From Clostridia bacterium (GTDB lineage Bacteria > Bacteroidota > Bacteroidia > Bacteroidales > 4484-276), in assembly GCA_009928785.1 (NCBI GenBank), contig SABY01000018.1, forward strand, positions 1 through 46,989: a DNA stretch of 46,989 bases, given 5' to 3'. Position 1 is the stretch's first letter. Each line of letters begins with the position of its first letter. Shown one piece after another: positions 33,121 to 42,300 of the stretch. The notes beneath the pieces were generated by a model, which was given only the letters and a program-made list of their open reading frames with translations, searched no databases and had not been told where the DNA came from. The translations under genes and the position numbers were made by a program.

Positions 33121-33159
33121 GGGTGAGGGAAGGCGCGCGTAGCGCGCCTTCCCTCACCC
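33121..33159. repeat. 18-bp perfect inverted repeat with GTA loop
   Basis: Arms GGGTGAGGGAAGGCGCGC (33121-33138) and its exact complement (33142-33159). It lies between the S9 peptidase and rhuM, 42 bp before the rhuM start. A degenerate copy is at 45371-45406. Confidence 0.9.
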
Positions 33160-33201
33160 GTTTATACAAAAACAAAGATTGTCATTAAAACAAAAAAGCC
33201 A

Positions 33202-34197
33202 ATGAGCAGCGACATCCTGATTTATCAAAACCCTGACGGGAACATCAAAATAGATGTGCGTTTAGAAGAAGAAACCGTGTGGCTTCATCAATCCCAATTG
33301 TGCGAACTATTTCAAAAATCTAAAGCTACTATTAGTGAGCACATTAAAAATGTTTTTGATGAAGGAGAATTGGATAAAAATTCAGTTGTTCGGAAATTCC
33401 GAACAACTGCATCAGATGGCAAAAATTATGTGACGAATTACTACAATTTAGATGTCATTATTTCTGTTGGCTACCGGGTTAAATCAACTCAAGGTACGCA
33501 ATTCCGTATTTGGGCTACGCAGCGTTTAAAAGAATACATTATTAAAGGATTTACCCTGAATGATGACCGCTTTAAGTCGGGCAGCTCAATGAACTATTTT
33601 AACGAACTGCAAGACCGTATTCGGGAGATTCGCCTATCGGAGAAATTCTTTTACCAAAAAATAAAAGATATTTATGCCACCAGTATCGACTATGATCCGA
33701 GAGATGAAAAAACCATTGGATTTTTCAAGGTAGTACAAAACAAACTGCTGTGGGCAATTAGCGAGCAAACCGCAGCCGAATTGGTTTACAGGCGTGTAGA
33801 TGCCAGCTTGCCATTACTAGGTATGCTCTCTTATGATAAAAAGCAACTTACTTCCATTAAAAAAACCGAAGCAAGCATTGCCAAAAACTATTTGAATGAG
33901 GATGAAATGAAACTTCTCGGCTTATTGGTGGAGCAATATTTAGCATTTGCCGAAACAATGGCACAGCAAAAAACACCTATGCATATGAACGACTGGATTG
34001 AACGTCTGGATGTAATACTGAAAATGAACGGTCGGGAATTGCTCACTCATGCAGGTAAAATCAGTCATCAAATGGCATTGAAAAAATCAGAAGAAGAATA
34101 TGAGAAATTCAAGCACCAGCAAAAAGCCATTGAGAAGGAAGCCAGTTTAAAAGAATTGGAAGCCGACATTAATAAATTGAAGAAACCGAAAAAGTGA
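33202..34197 (+). CDS. rhuM: RhuM family protein
   Basis: This 331-aa protein of the RhuM family was first named in a Salmonella pathogenicity island but is widespread on mobile DNA; biochemical function is not established. The N-terminal part looks like a DNA-binding/antirepressor-type domain (VWLHQSQLCELFQKSKATISEHIKNVF), followed by the hallmark SVVRKFRTTASDGKNY and NLDVIISVGYRVKSTQGTQFRIWATQRLKEYI. The C-terminus is a charged coiled-coil (about 285-331). Base composition is visibly more A/T-rich than its neighbours, in keeping with transfer. It stands alone, preceded by an 18-bp hairpin and containing a 27-bp palindrome within its codons. No restriction-modification genes, often its neighbours, are here. 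Confidence 0.92.
   Translation: MSSDILIYQNPDGNIKIDVRLEEETVWLHQSQLCELFQKSKATISEHIKNVFDEGELDKNSVVRKFRTTASDGKNYVTNYYNLDVIISVGYRVKSTQGTQFRIWATQRLKEYIIKGFTLNDDRFKSGSSMNYFNELQDRIREIRLSEKFFYQKIKDIYATSIDYDPRDEKTIGFFKVVQNKLLWAISEQTAAELVYRRVDASLPLLGMLSYDKKQLTSIKKTEASIAKNYLNEDEMKLLGLLVEQYLAFAETMAQQKTPMHMNDWIERLDVILKMNGRELLTHAGKISHQMALKKSEEEYEKFKHQQKAIEKEASLKELEADINKLKKPKK
33383..33409. repeat. 27-bp palindrome inside rhuM
   Basis: CAGTTGTTCGGAA, a central A, then its exact complement TTCCGAACAACTG. It coincides with the codons for the conserved SVVRKFRTT motif. It can form a 12-bp RNA stem with a 3-nt loop or a dyad operator. Confidence 0.9.
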
Positions 34198-34278
34198 AGC
34201 TTACAGAAGCATAATGAGACCAAGCAGTTTTTGATCTTTTAGAAAATGAAGGCTGTTCTCATTTATTTTAGGCAGTAG

Positions 34279-35055
34279 TTAGAATTTCTCAAAATCATCC
34301 CATTCGTCAAACAGGGTGCGGTTGGCCATATTGATGGTGATGAGGATGGTGATCATGCAGGCGACGAAGATGGCCAGCATAAGCAGAATCTGATATTTGA
34401 TGGCGGTGTCGGGACTGGAGCCGCCAATGATTTGTCCGGTGAGGGTGCCAGGCAGGGCAATAAGCCCCATCACAGCCATGGTGGCTATCTGCGGGTTGAA
34501 GGCGAGCTTGAGCGCCTGCCGCATAAAAGGTTGCAGCGCCTCACGGCGGGTGGCACCGTTGGCGATGCAATATTTGTAATCCTGCTTATTTCGCGAAAGC
34601 GTTTTATAAAATACATTGAGCGCGATGATGTTGTGCTTCATCGAGTTGCCCATGATCATCCCGCTGATGGTAATAAAATACCGGGCATCAAAAACATTGT
34701 CGAGGCGCAAAACAATGCCCAGGAAAAAAGCATCGACGATGAGGATCGAAATCAATGATCCTACCGTTACCGGGATTATGAATTTGCGCCAGTGAAGCTC
34801 GCTTCGCCTAAGCGTGGTGCCGGTGCCAACGCCAATCATTATGATGAGCCACAGCAGATTTATCCACGCATTGTTCAGGTCGAATAGCACCGTAAGATAA
34901 AGCCCCATCAGGAAGAGCTGCACCGTCATGCGTGCTGCCGCCACAATGGTTTCGCGCACCAGGCCGGTATGGTAATACCAAAATGCCCACAGCGGAATGC
35001 CCAGCAGCAGGTATCCCAGAAAAAGGTTTCCCCAGCTTATATCTATTGTTTCCAT
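34279..35055 (-). CDS. fetB: FetB-like ABC transporter permease (UPF0014)
   Basis: This 258-aa membrane permease of the FetB/YbbM family works with FetA as an exporter implicated in iron homeostasis or oxidative stress in E. coli. About six or seven transmembrane helices are seen. Family hallmarks are AARMTVQLFLMGLYL, IMIGVGTGTTLRR, ISGMIMGNSM (residues about 150-160) and GLIALPGTLTGQIIGGSSP. The ATG at 35055 overlaps the end of the ATPase gene by 13 bp, so the two are translationally coupled. A frame reaching 35103 lies inside the ATPase gene and is not needed. The ATPase is also short, as in fetA. Confidence 0.9.
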   Translation of the reverse strand: METIDISWGNLFLGYLLLGIPLWAFWYYHTGLVRETIVAAARMTVQLFLMGLYLTVLFDLNNAWINLLWLIIMIGVGTGTTLRRSELHWRKFIIPVTVGSLISILIVDAFFLGIVLRLDNVFDARYFITISGMIMGNSMKHNIIALNVFYKTLSRNKQDYKYCIANGATRREALQPFMRQALKLAFNPQIATMAVMGLIALPGTLTGQIIGGSSPDTAIKYQILLMLAIFVACMITILITINMANRTLFDEWDDFEKF

Positions 35056-35684
35056 GATGATGGTTGGTGCAGGTTGATCACTTTGTTGCAGCGGGTCACC
35101 CAATCTGCGTCGTGGGAGGCGGAGATGATGGTAAGCTCTTTTTGTGAGAAGAGATAATCCATCACCAGCTTTTTGGAAGCATCGTCGAGAGCCGAAACGG
35201 GTTCGTCGAGCAGCAGGATTTGGCGCTCAAGCAAAAGGCAGCTCACCAAAGCAATGCGCTGCTTTTCGCCACCCGAAACATCCTGCATGGTGTTGTCGAT
35301 AAGCCCTGGCTTTAGCCCCAGAAAAGCGAACAGCTCCATAATCTTTTCGCGGTCGGGACGTATGGATTTGTTGGCGCTGAAAGTGAATGGAAGCTCCAGA
35401 AAACCTTTGACATCATAATCAGAAAAGTTGATTTGCTGTGGCAGATAGGCAATTTGGCGGCGCAGCGCGCGGATGTTGTCCTGGTTGCTCTCCTCATTGT
35501 GCAGCAACATGCGACCCGATGTCGGCCTTACGAAGCCCGTCACTACATTCAGCAAGCTGGTTTTGCCCGAACCTGATTCGCCTTTTAGCGCCAGCTTGTC
35601 GCCAGCAGCGATGTCGAACGAAAGCCCCTCGAGCAACGGCTTGCCATTGTAACCAATACTTATATTTTCGAAACTGATGAGCAC
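35043..35684 (-). CDS. fetA: FetA-like ABC transporter ATP-binding protein
   Basis: This 213-aa ABC ATPase is the partner of the overlapping FetB-like permease. Walker A is GESGSGKTS (35-43), the Q-loop LPQQ (81-84), the signature VSGGEKQR (136-143), Walker B LLLDEP (157-162), and the H-loop SASHDADW. The start is a GTG at 35684 (GTG CTC ATC AGT); no ATG lies upstream in frame within reach. A TACCTTTG box at 35699-35706 would give a leader of only about 8 nt, so translation may be close to leaderless. Together the two genes probably form a metal (iron) exporter. Confidence 0.9.
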   Translation of the reverse strand: MLISFENISIGYNGKPLLEGLSFDIAAGDKLALKGESGSGKTSLLNVVTGFVRPTSGRMLLHNEESNQDNIRALRRQIAYLPQQINFSDYDVKGFLELPFTFSANKSIRPDREKIMELFAFLGLKPGLIDNTMQDVSGGEKQRIALVSCLLLERQILLLDEPVSALDDASKKLVMDYLFSQKELTIISASHDADWVTRCNKVINLHQPSSWKQ

Positions 35685-35698
35685 CTTGTATTTTTGAG

Positions 35699-35706
35699 CA
35701 AAGGTA
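35699..35706 (-). promoter_or_regulatory. Candidate -7 box of the fetAB-like operon
   Basis: TACCTTTG (then C) on the minus strand. If used, the leader is very short (about 8 nt) before the GTG at 35684. Confidence 0.4.
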
Positions 35707-35718
35707 TTTTTCTTTGTC

Positions 35719-35726
35719 TATCTTTG
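35719..35726 (+). promoter_or_regulatory. -7 box of the AsmA-like gene
   Basis: TATCTTTG on the plus strand with a TTTG at 35693-35696 upstream (22-nt spacing, slightly long). The predicted leader is about 33 nt to ATG 35766. It is packed back to back with the fetAB-like promoter. Confidence 0.5.
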
Positions 35727-35765
35727 ACCTGATTTTACATCATCAAAAAACCAATCGGTTATCTT

Positions 35766-37487
35766 ATGCGAAAGTTTTTTAAAGTACTCGGAATCATACT
35801 GGCGGCATTGATTGTAATCATTGCGGGAGCTTTGATTTACATTAACTATAACGCCGAATCCATCGCCGACAAAATGCTGACAAAGTATTATCAGAAGCAG
35901 CCCATCAGCCAGGTGTATGTAATCAGCTATAGCGATATCAACCTGGACTTGTGGTCGGCTTCGGTGGTTTTTCATGATCTGAAAATAAAACCGCTGCAAT
36001 CTTTTTTTGATGGATCAGATTCGCTCCGGTACAGCCATCCGGTAGTTTTTGATGCAACTATCGAAAAGTTCGCGGTGAATGGGTTGGCCAGGAATTTATC
36101 TTTTAATCTTGAAAAAATCCATTTCGGCACCGTGCGCATCACCAATCCACACATCGTAATGATAGAGCACCTAAGTGAGGCCGAAAAGCAAGCGGCCAAA
36201 GAGCAGCAAAATGCGCAGCGAGCCGACACTTCTTCTTCTGACAAAAACATAAAAGGTATTGCTATCCGTCGCTTCATCCTCACCGACGGCAGCTTTAGCC
36301 GGATGCTGCGAACCCAAAATCTCGAAACGCTGACAGTGGCCGATATTGATATTGCCATCCGTAAAATTGATGTTCCTTTTGATAAAGTTACCGAAACGCT
36401 TGCCACGGATGCTTTTGCACGCACTGAGATTCATACAGGAAGTATTAACTATAAATTACCGAAAGGTTTTTATGAAATATCTGTTCAGACTATCGACATT
36501 TCAGGTGCTGACTCGCTCATTACCGTAGCTGATTTGCAATTGATACCCCAATACAACAAACAGGAATTTGGAAAAAAAGTGGGCTACCAGACTGACAGGA
36601 TGGAGCTTAGCGCTCCAAAGATTGAAATTCGTAGTTTTAATTTGGGAAAATTCGTTACTAACGACACTCTTCACATCCGGAATATAATTATTGATGAAGC
36701 TAAGCTGGTGGCTTACCGCGATAAAAATGTGGCTTTCGATCATAGCCGGCGCCCAAAGCTGCCACAACAGATGTTGGCCGCATTGCCCGTGCCGGTTGAC
36801 ATCGAAAAGGTAGAAGTTAGAAATGCCAATATTCTCTATCAGCAGCTCGATCCCGGCGCCGATGCACCTGGCCAGGTCCCCATTACACGGTTGTACGGAA
36901 CCATTTACAACGCCACCAATATTCCAACAGTCATCAGCCACCGTGGCGCCATGATGTGGGATGTGCAAGCTGTGTTTTTTGATGATGGTAAAATGAAAGT
37001 AGAAATTATGTTTCCGCGGAATATCCAAAGTGCCGATTTTAGTTTTAATGCCACGATGGGGCCGATGCCCGCCACCGGCTTCAACCAGATGATCGTTCCT
37101 ACGGTAGGTGCGAAAGTAGAGGAAGGCACCATCAACTCGCTGTGGCTTAAGGCTGATGCCGGCAATGAATCGGCTGCCGGGCAGATGGTACTCAATTATG
37201 CGAATCTCAAGGTGGCGCTACTCAAAGACAACACCGGTAAATCCGACGATAAGAAAGGCCTCCTGAGCCTGCTTGCCAACGTTGTTATCAACAAAACCAA
37301 CCAAAATCCCGCCGACACTGCGGCCATGTATTTTGAGCGGGATAAGGAGCGGTCGATATTTAATTATCTGGCCAAAACTGTGGTGAGCGGTCTTAAAGCC
37401 ACCATGTTGCCAGGCAACCAAAACGAAGACAAAAAAGATCGGCGCACAGAGCGGCGCGAGGAGCGCAAAGCGAGAAGGGCAAAATAG
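35766..37487 (+). CDS. AsmA/DUF748-like membrane-anchored periplasmic protein
   Basis: This 573-aa protein has one N-terminal membrane helix (VLGIILAALIVIIAGALIYI, about 7-26), then a long beta-rich periplasmic domain with the repeated short strands of AsmA-like lipid-transport proteins (ISYSDINLDLWSASVVFHDLKIKP, LEKIHFGTVRITNPHIVM, IKGIAIRRFILTDGSF, VEVRNANILYQ). The C-terminal 18 residues are strongly basic (KKDRRTERREERKARRAK). AsmA-fold proteins bridge inner and outer membranes, so an envelope role fits the window, but the family assignment is by pattern only. It is divergent from the fetAB-like operon. Confidence 0.75.
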   Translation: MRKFFKVLGIILAALIVIIAGALIYINYNAESIADKMLTKYYQKQPISQVYVISYSDINLDLWSASVVFHDLKIKPLQSFFDGSDSLRYSHPVVFDATIEKFAVNGLARNLSFNLEKIHFGTVRITNPHIVMIEHLSEAEKQAAKEQQNAQRADTSSSDKNIKGIAIRRFILTDGSFSRMLRTQNLETLTVADIDIAIRKIDVPFDKVTETLATDAFARTEIHTGSINYKLPKGFYEISVQTIDISGADSLITVADLQLIPQYNKQEFGKKVGYQTDRMELSAPKIEIRSFNLGKFVTNDTLHIRNIIIDEAKLVAYRDKNVAFDHSRRPKLPQQMLAALPVPVDIEKVEVRNANILYQQLDPGADAPGQVPITRLYGTIYNATNIPTVISHRGAMMWDVQAVFFDDGKMKVEIMFPRNIQSADFSFNATMGPMPATGFNQMIVPTVGAKVEEGTINSLWLKADAGNESAAGQMVLNYANLKVALLKDNTGKSDDKKGLLSLLANVVINKTNQNPADTAAMYFERDKERSIFNYLAKTVVSGLKATMLPGNQNEDKKDRRTERREERKARRAK

Positions 37488-37891
37488 AAAAAAAGCCGTA
37501 ACATCTGAACGTCCTGCCAATCTTAATCTGTTGGGTATAACGAGGTTTGAGCGAAGTCGCGCACGTGCGGGAACAGGTAAAATAGATATTTCTTCCGCAC
37601 ATCCCGCCTCCCCTGTTAATATGATGAGACATGTCATTTCGACTGGAAAACTCTGCTAAGCTGCGTTTGAAGGGAGAATGCTGTTACAGATCAAATTAAA
37701 AAAGTTTCTTCCCCGCCCAAAATCATCCACAGCAACGGCTTGTGCGTCGGCGCTCCCCTTCTCCTGCAGGAGAATGCCTATCCCGATTATCGGGAGGGCT
37801 GGGGGATGAGGTCAAAAGCGAAGGGCTAGGGGATGAGATCAACAGCGAAGGGGCTGGGGGATGAGGTCACGACACCTAAATCATTACCTTT
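37488..37891. other. 404-bp convergent intergenic region with short repeats
   Basis: No gene is seen. The region contains CGCACGTGCG (37560-37569), a dispersed-looking phrase (GTCATTTCGACTGG near 37632), TCCCGAT-T-ATCGGGA (37781-37795) and a three-unit tandem repeat (37796-37872). Confidence 0.6.
37796..37872. repeat. Three imperfect 27-28-bp tandem repeats
   Basis: Units at 37796-37822, 37823-37850 and 37851-37872 (last one shorter) share GGGCT(G/A)GGGGATGAG(G/A)TCA...GCGAA. They lie just downstream of the converging rhomboid gene end. Confidence 0.8.
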
Positions 37892-38509
37892 TCAATCCAA
37901 CCCCAACTGCCTGAAAAAAGCAGCCACATAATCCGGATTGATGACGATGGTGTAGGCAATCCCGAAAACGGCTCCCCAGAAATGGGCGTTGTGCCCGATG
38001 TTGCTGCCGCCGCGCTTGCCCATATATGCCGAATAAGCCAGGTAAAGAATTCCGAAAATCCACGACGGAATACCTATTGGGATCAAAAACAAAAAAATCC
38101 TGCCGTCGGGATAAAGGATGATGCTCGAAAAAACTACTGCCGAAACAGCGCCCGAAGCGCCTACTGCTGAAAAGCTGATGTCGTTGGAGTGTTTGAAATA
38201 ATCGTAAACCGACGAGAAGATAACGCCGCCAACGTAAAGCCCCAGAAACACCACCGTAGCCAGTTGGCCGAAGTCGCGGCTGAAAAAAGTCATTACCACT
38301 CCGGCAAACGACCAGAACACCAGCATGTTGATGGCCAGATGCGCCAGATCAGCGTGTAGCAGCGCATGCGACAAAAACCGGTACCACTGCCGGTGATGCC
38401 TGATGTAATAAGCATTGAAGCGCAGTTTGTCGAAAAGCTGCCCATTGCTGAAAGCCATAAACGAAACAATGGCCGTGACGGCAATGAGCAGCAGCGTGAT
38501 GGTATCCAT
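37892..38509 (-). CDS. Rhomboid family intramembrane serine protease
   Basis: This 205-aa integral membrane protease has about six helices. The catalytic dyad is Ser119 (VGASGAVS) and His176 (AHFWG). The conserved HxxxN (His57-Asn61, HLAIN) stabilises the transition state. Substrates of such proteases are membrane proteins near the lipid face; none can be predicted here. The gene starts 4 bp after the stop of the preceding membrane-protein gene and is the last of a three-gene minus-strand run with the NagZ fusion. Confidence 0.95.
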   Translation of the reverse strand: MDTITLLLIAVTAIVSFMAFSNGQLFDKLRFNAYYIRHHRQWYRFLSHALLHADLAHLAINMLVFWSFAGVVMTFFSRDFGQLATVVFLGLYVGGVIFSSVYDYFKHSNDISFSAVGASGAVSAVVFSSIILYPDGRIFLFLIPIGIPSWIFGILYLAYSAYMGKRGGSNIGHNAHFWGAVFGIAYTIVINPDYVAAFFRQLGLD

Positions 38510-38513
38510 GTTA

Positions 38514-39329
38514 TTATTGTTGCAATGTTTCCTGCGTATAATCTATCTCCGAGCCGAACATGCTGTGCGGTATAAGATATACGGCCAGCAGCACCACGGC
38601 AGCCGCTATTACCCAGCCCCGGCGCCGCGGATTGTTGCGCACCTGAAAGTACGCCGCCACCCACATTATCCAGGCTGCCAGCGTTTTGTTGTCGGTGAGG
38701 TCCTGCCCAAAAGGCCAGCCTGCCCAATAGACGTCAAAAGCATATTTCTGCACCAGCGGCCCAAGAAAAAGTCCACCGACGGTTAGCAAAATTACGGTCC
38801 ATAATGAATATTTTACAAGGTTTTTACCTTTGATGAGTGCCTCAAAGCCGGTGTGCATCGAAAACATCATGGCCATAAAAATAATGATGATGTGCGGAAT
38901 AAGTATCCAAAGTGGCACGTGGCCTTTGTATCGCAAAATCAAAGGTTCTTCGGTAAGATTGGTGAATTGATCACCTTGCCCAAGATATATTTCGTACATC
39001 ACTTTGCCTGCCGCAGGTTGTCCGGGAAGCCGTGCAACGAGCAGGTCGCCTTCGCGGCTCATCGGCTGCCAGCTCCACTCGTCGTGGCTTTTGTAGCGCT
39101 TCATACGATACTTTCCTACTATGTTTTGGTTGGGGATTTTTATCGTTATCCGGGCATCGGTGCTGCCTTCCCATGTGCGGATGAGCTTATACTTAATTTC
39201 CTCTCCGCCGATGCTCACTTTTCCGCGCGTGGGGTAGGTGGGGCCGGTGGTGCGCTGATAAAGAGCCGCCGCCGCCATGAGCAGAAAAGCGGCTATCCAG
39301 AGTAATAATGATTTTGTGCGGTAATCCAT
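38514..39329 (-). CDS. Membrane protein of unknown function
   Basis: This 271-aa protein has an N-terminal helix (about 7-24), a beta-rich extracytoplasmic domain (about 30-140; VSIGGEEIKYKLIRTWEGSTDARITIKIPNQN...YEIYLG), and then about four helices (about 144-165, 178-200, 225-242, 250-258). I do not recognise a named family or catalytic motif. The wide spacing of acidic and Gly residues in the soluble part suggests a folded beta domain. It sits between the NagZ fusion (34 bp upstream) and the rhomboid protease (4 bp downstream), so it is probably co-transcribed with both. Confidence 0.8.
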   Translation of the reverse strand: MDYRTKSLLLWIAAFLLMAAAALYQRTTGPTYPTRGKVSIGGEEIKYKLIRTWEGSTDARITIKIPNQNIVGKYRMKRYKSHDEWSWQPMSREGDLLVARLPGQPAAGKVMYEIYLGQGDQFTNLTEEPLILRYKGHVPLWILIPHIIIIFMAMMFSMHTGFEALIKGKNLVKYSLWTVILLTVGGLFLGPLVQKYAFDVYWAGWPFGQDLTDNKTLAAWIMWVAAYFQVRNNPRRRGWVIAAAVVLLAVYLIPHSMFGSEIDYTQETLQQ

Positions 39330-39363
39330 TAGTTGATTTAGTTTTTTATTAGAAAATAATTTG

Positions 39364-42300
39364 TTAATCTTTGTTCAACAGCAAAGAGGCCGGAGTTGTT
39401 GCCGGTGTGGATGCTTTGATGATGTCGTAAACAAGCTGATGAAGCCTGGTGCGCAGATTGGATTTGGTAAGGCCATTGTTTCCAGCATCGGGATACACCC
39501 TGTTCGACAGGAAAATATAGACCAGTTGGTTGTCGGGATCGGCCCAGGCGTAGGTGCCGGTAAAGCCCGAATGGCCAAAGCTGGCTGCGGAGGCTCCTTT
39601 GCATGCCGGTCCTACACGATCGTAAACGGGCAGCGGCTTGTCGAAACCGATGCCGCGCCGGTTGTCGTCGAGCGGAAACTGCTGCCGGGTAAATTCCTCT
39701 ATCGTTTCAGGTTTTATATATTGATGTCCACCATAAAACCCTTGCTGCAAGTACAGTTGCATTATCCTGGCCACATCGTTGGCATTGGCAAACAAACCGG
39801 CATGTCCCGATACGCCGCCAAGCATCGCGGCTCCGGGATCGTGTACATATCCATGCACCAGTTGCTTACGGAAAATAGTGTCGTTTTCGGTGGGAACGAT
39901 GCGGTGCAGATCGAACCGCTGCAGCGGCAGATAGCCCATCGTGGTCATGCCCATAGGTTTGTAAAATTCATTTTGCATCCACACATCCATCGGTGTTGCA
40001 GTTATTTTCTGGATGGCATCATACAAAAGAATAAATCCCAGATCGCTGTATTTGTACTCCTTTTTCTTTAAAAGTTTGGAGGTGGCAATGGAATCGAAAA
40101 TCGTATCCCGGTAAATATTTAAAATATAAAGTTTGTCGGCAACCTGCGTTGTAAATCCTGTTTCAGGCTTGTAGCGGTAGAGGTCGGGATTGGGTTTAAA
40201 ATCCTTAATTGTTTTAATATAAAAAGGTATCCACGATTGCAGCCGCGCCTGATGCGTCATGATGTCGCGAGTGATGATGTGCGACTTGTTGCCGCTTTGC
40301 AAATAGGGAAGATAAACTGACAAAGGCTGGTCAATGTCGAATGAACCTTCATCGTGCAGCTCCATGATAGCCGGTGTGGTAGCCAGTATTTTGGTGAGCG
40401 ACGCCAGATCGTAAAGGTCGTCAGCAAGCACAGGCTGCTGTTTGTCGTAGGTATGAAAACCGAAACTTTTATTATAAAAAACTACGCCGTCTTTTGCAAG
40501 CAGCATTTGTGCTCCCGGAAATGCTTTTTCTCGGATGGCCTTTTCTATCAGTCGGTCGAGCGTGTCGAGCGCGCGATGGTCGATGCCAACTTCTTCGGGA
40601 ATTGAATATCGCAAGCGTTTAAGCGGTTTGGTGATGAAACCTGTGCCTGCCGGAAAAGCATTCGTAACCGTAACAGGTAAAGTGCCGGAGGCTCCGGTAG
40701 CACCAAAAAGCATTTGCGCCGAAACTTCCTTCACCAGCTCATTGTTTTCGTACGACATCACGATGGCATCCGTATCTTTCTTATCACCAAAATTTCTTAA
40801 AATATAAGCATTACCAAAAATATCGAGCACAGTGCGTGATGGTAAAGAATTTATTTCGGCAATGAGTTGCAAGGCAGCCTGCGTTACGCTGTAATTGTTG
40901 CGCGGCATCAATCGCGGGCTTTCCAGACTTATGATGATCAGATTATATTTTTCGAGTTGCTGGCGCAGATTGCTAATTTCGGCAGCCATCGGAGCATCGC
41001 CTGCCTGAAAATGTGCAACGGGTGCATAAAGCTCCAGCGTTTTCTGAAAAGCGCTCACCACAGAACTACCGATGGCTAACGAAGCAATACGCAAAGTGTC
41101 GAGGCGCTGCAGCGGCAGCAGGTCGCGTTGGTTTTTTACAACCGTAACCGCCTGCTCGTAAATGTGCCGTGTGATCAGCTCGCTTTCGGCATCATTTACC
41201 AAAGCAGGTATTTTGTCAATGTTGATGTCGTCGTATTCAAAATTATGTAGTCCGGTGATGTATTTGTAAGTCAAAATTTTGCGACAGCGTGCATCTATCT
41301 CTTTGTGACTGATCTCGCCTTTGTCGATAGCTTTTATAATTTTATCAATGGCCGATCCGATGGCCAGCGGCAGCAGCAGGATGTCGTTGCCGGCCAGATA
41401 AGCCATTTTTTCTATCTCACCAATTTGATGGGAAGCCGTTACGCCTTTCATATCAAGGGCGTCAGTCACCGCCAGTCCTTCAAAGCTCATCACTTGTTTC
41501 ATCAGGCTGTCGATGGCCTTGTCGGAAAGTGAAGTAGCCATGTCTTTGCGGGCGTCGAGCGCCGGAATAAAGAGATGCGCCGTCATGAGGCCGCTTACGT
41601 GCGCGGCCATTGCAGCGCGGAAAGGCACCAGGTCGATTTTGTCGATCACCTGGCGGCTGTGGTTGAGCAGCGGCAGGGTGTAGTGCGAATCGCTGTCGGT
41701 GTCGCCGTGGCCTGGAAAATGTTTGGCGCAAGCCATCACCCCCGCATCCTGCAAGCCACGGATATAAGCGGCGCCTTTGACGGCCACCTGTTGTGGGTCT
41801 TCACCAAACGAACGAAAGTTGATGACGGGGTTGGCCGGGTTGCTGTTGATGTCAACCACGGGCGCAAAGTTCATCTGCACGCCGATACTTTTGCAATGCT
41901 CGCCAATCTTATAAGCCATTCGATAAATCAATTCATCGTCGGTGACGGCGCCCAGGGTCATTTGTTTGGGAAACGACCACGCATCTTTCAGGCGCATGCC
42001 CAGACCCCATTCGGCATCGATGGTGATGAGCAAAGGTGTTTTGCTCAATACCTGCCAATATTTGGTAAGCTGCGCCTGCTGCTGTGGGTCGCCCTGGAAA
42101 AAGCAAAGTCCGCCAATATTGTATTTGATGATGATGCGACTGATGCTGTCGTAAAAAGCACGGTCGCGGTTCGAGAAGGTGCGGATCACCATCGTCTGGG
42201 CAATGCGCTCTTTTAGCGAAAGCGAATTAAAAACCGAATCAACCCAGGCGTTGCCTTCGTGCTGGCGCAGATCGAAATGATCAGCGGAATTGTCGGCAGT

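Noticed and set aside
33202..34197. RhuM as part of a restriction-modification or phage-defence island
   Set aside because: No restriction, methylase, integrase or other defence gene lies beside it in this window, so only the single gene can be supported.
34207..34265. Terminator between rhuM and the fetB-like gene
   Set aside because: The ATGAGA...TCTCAT stem is interrupted by bulges and has no clear U-tract; too weak to call.
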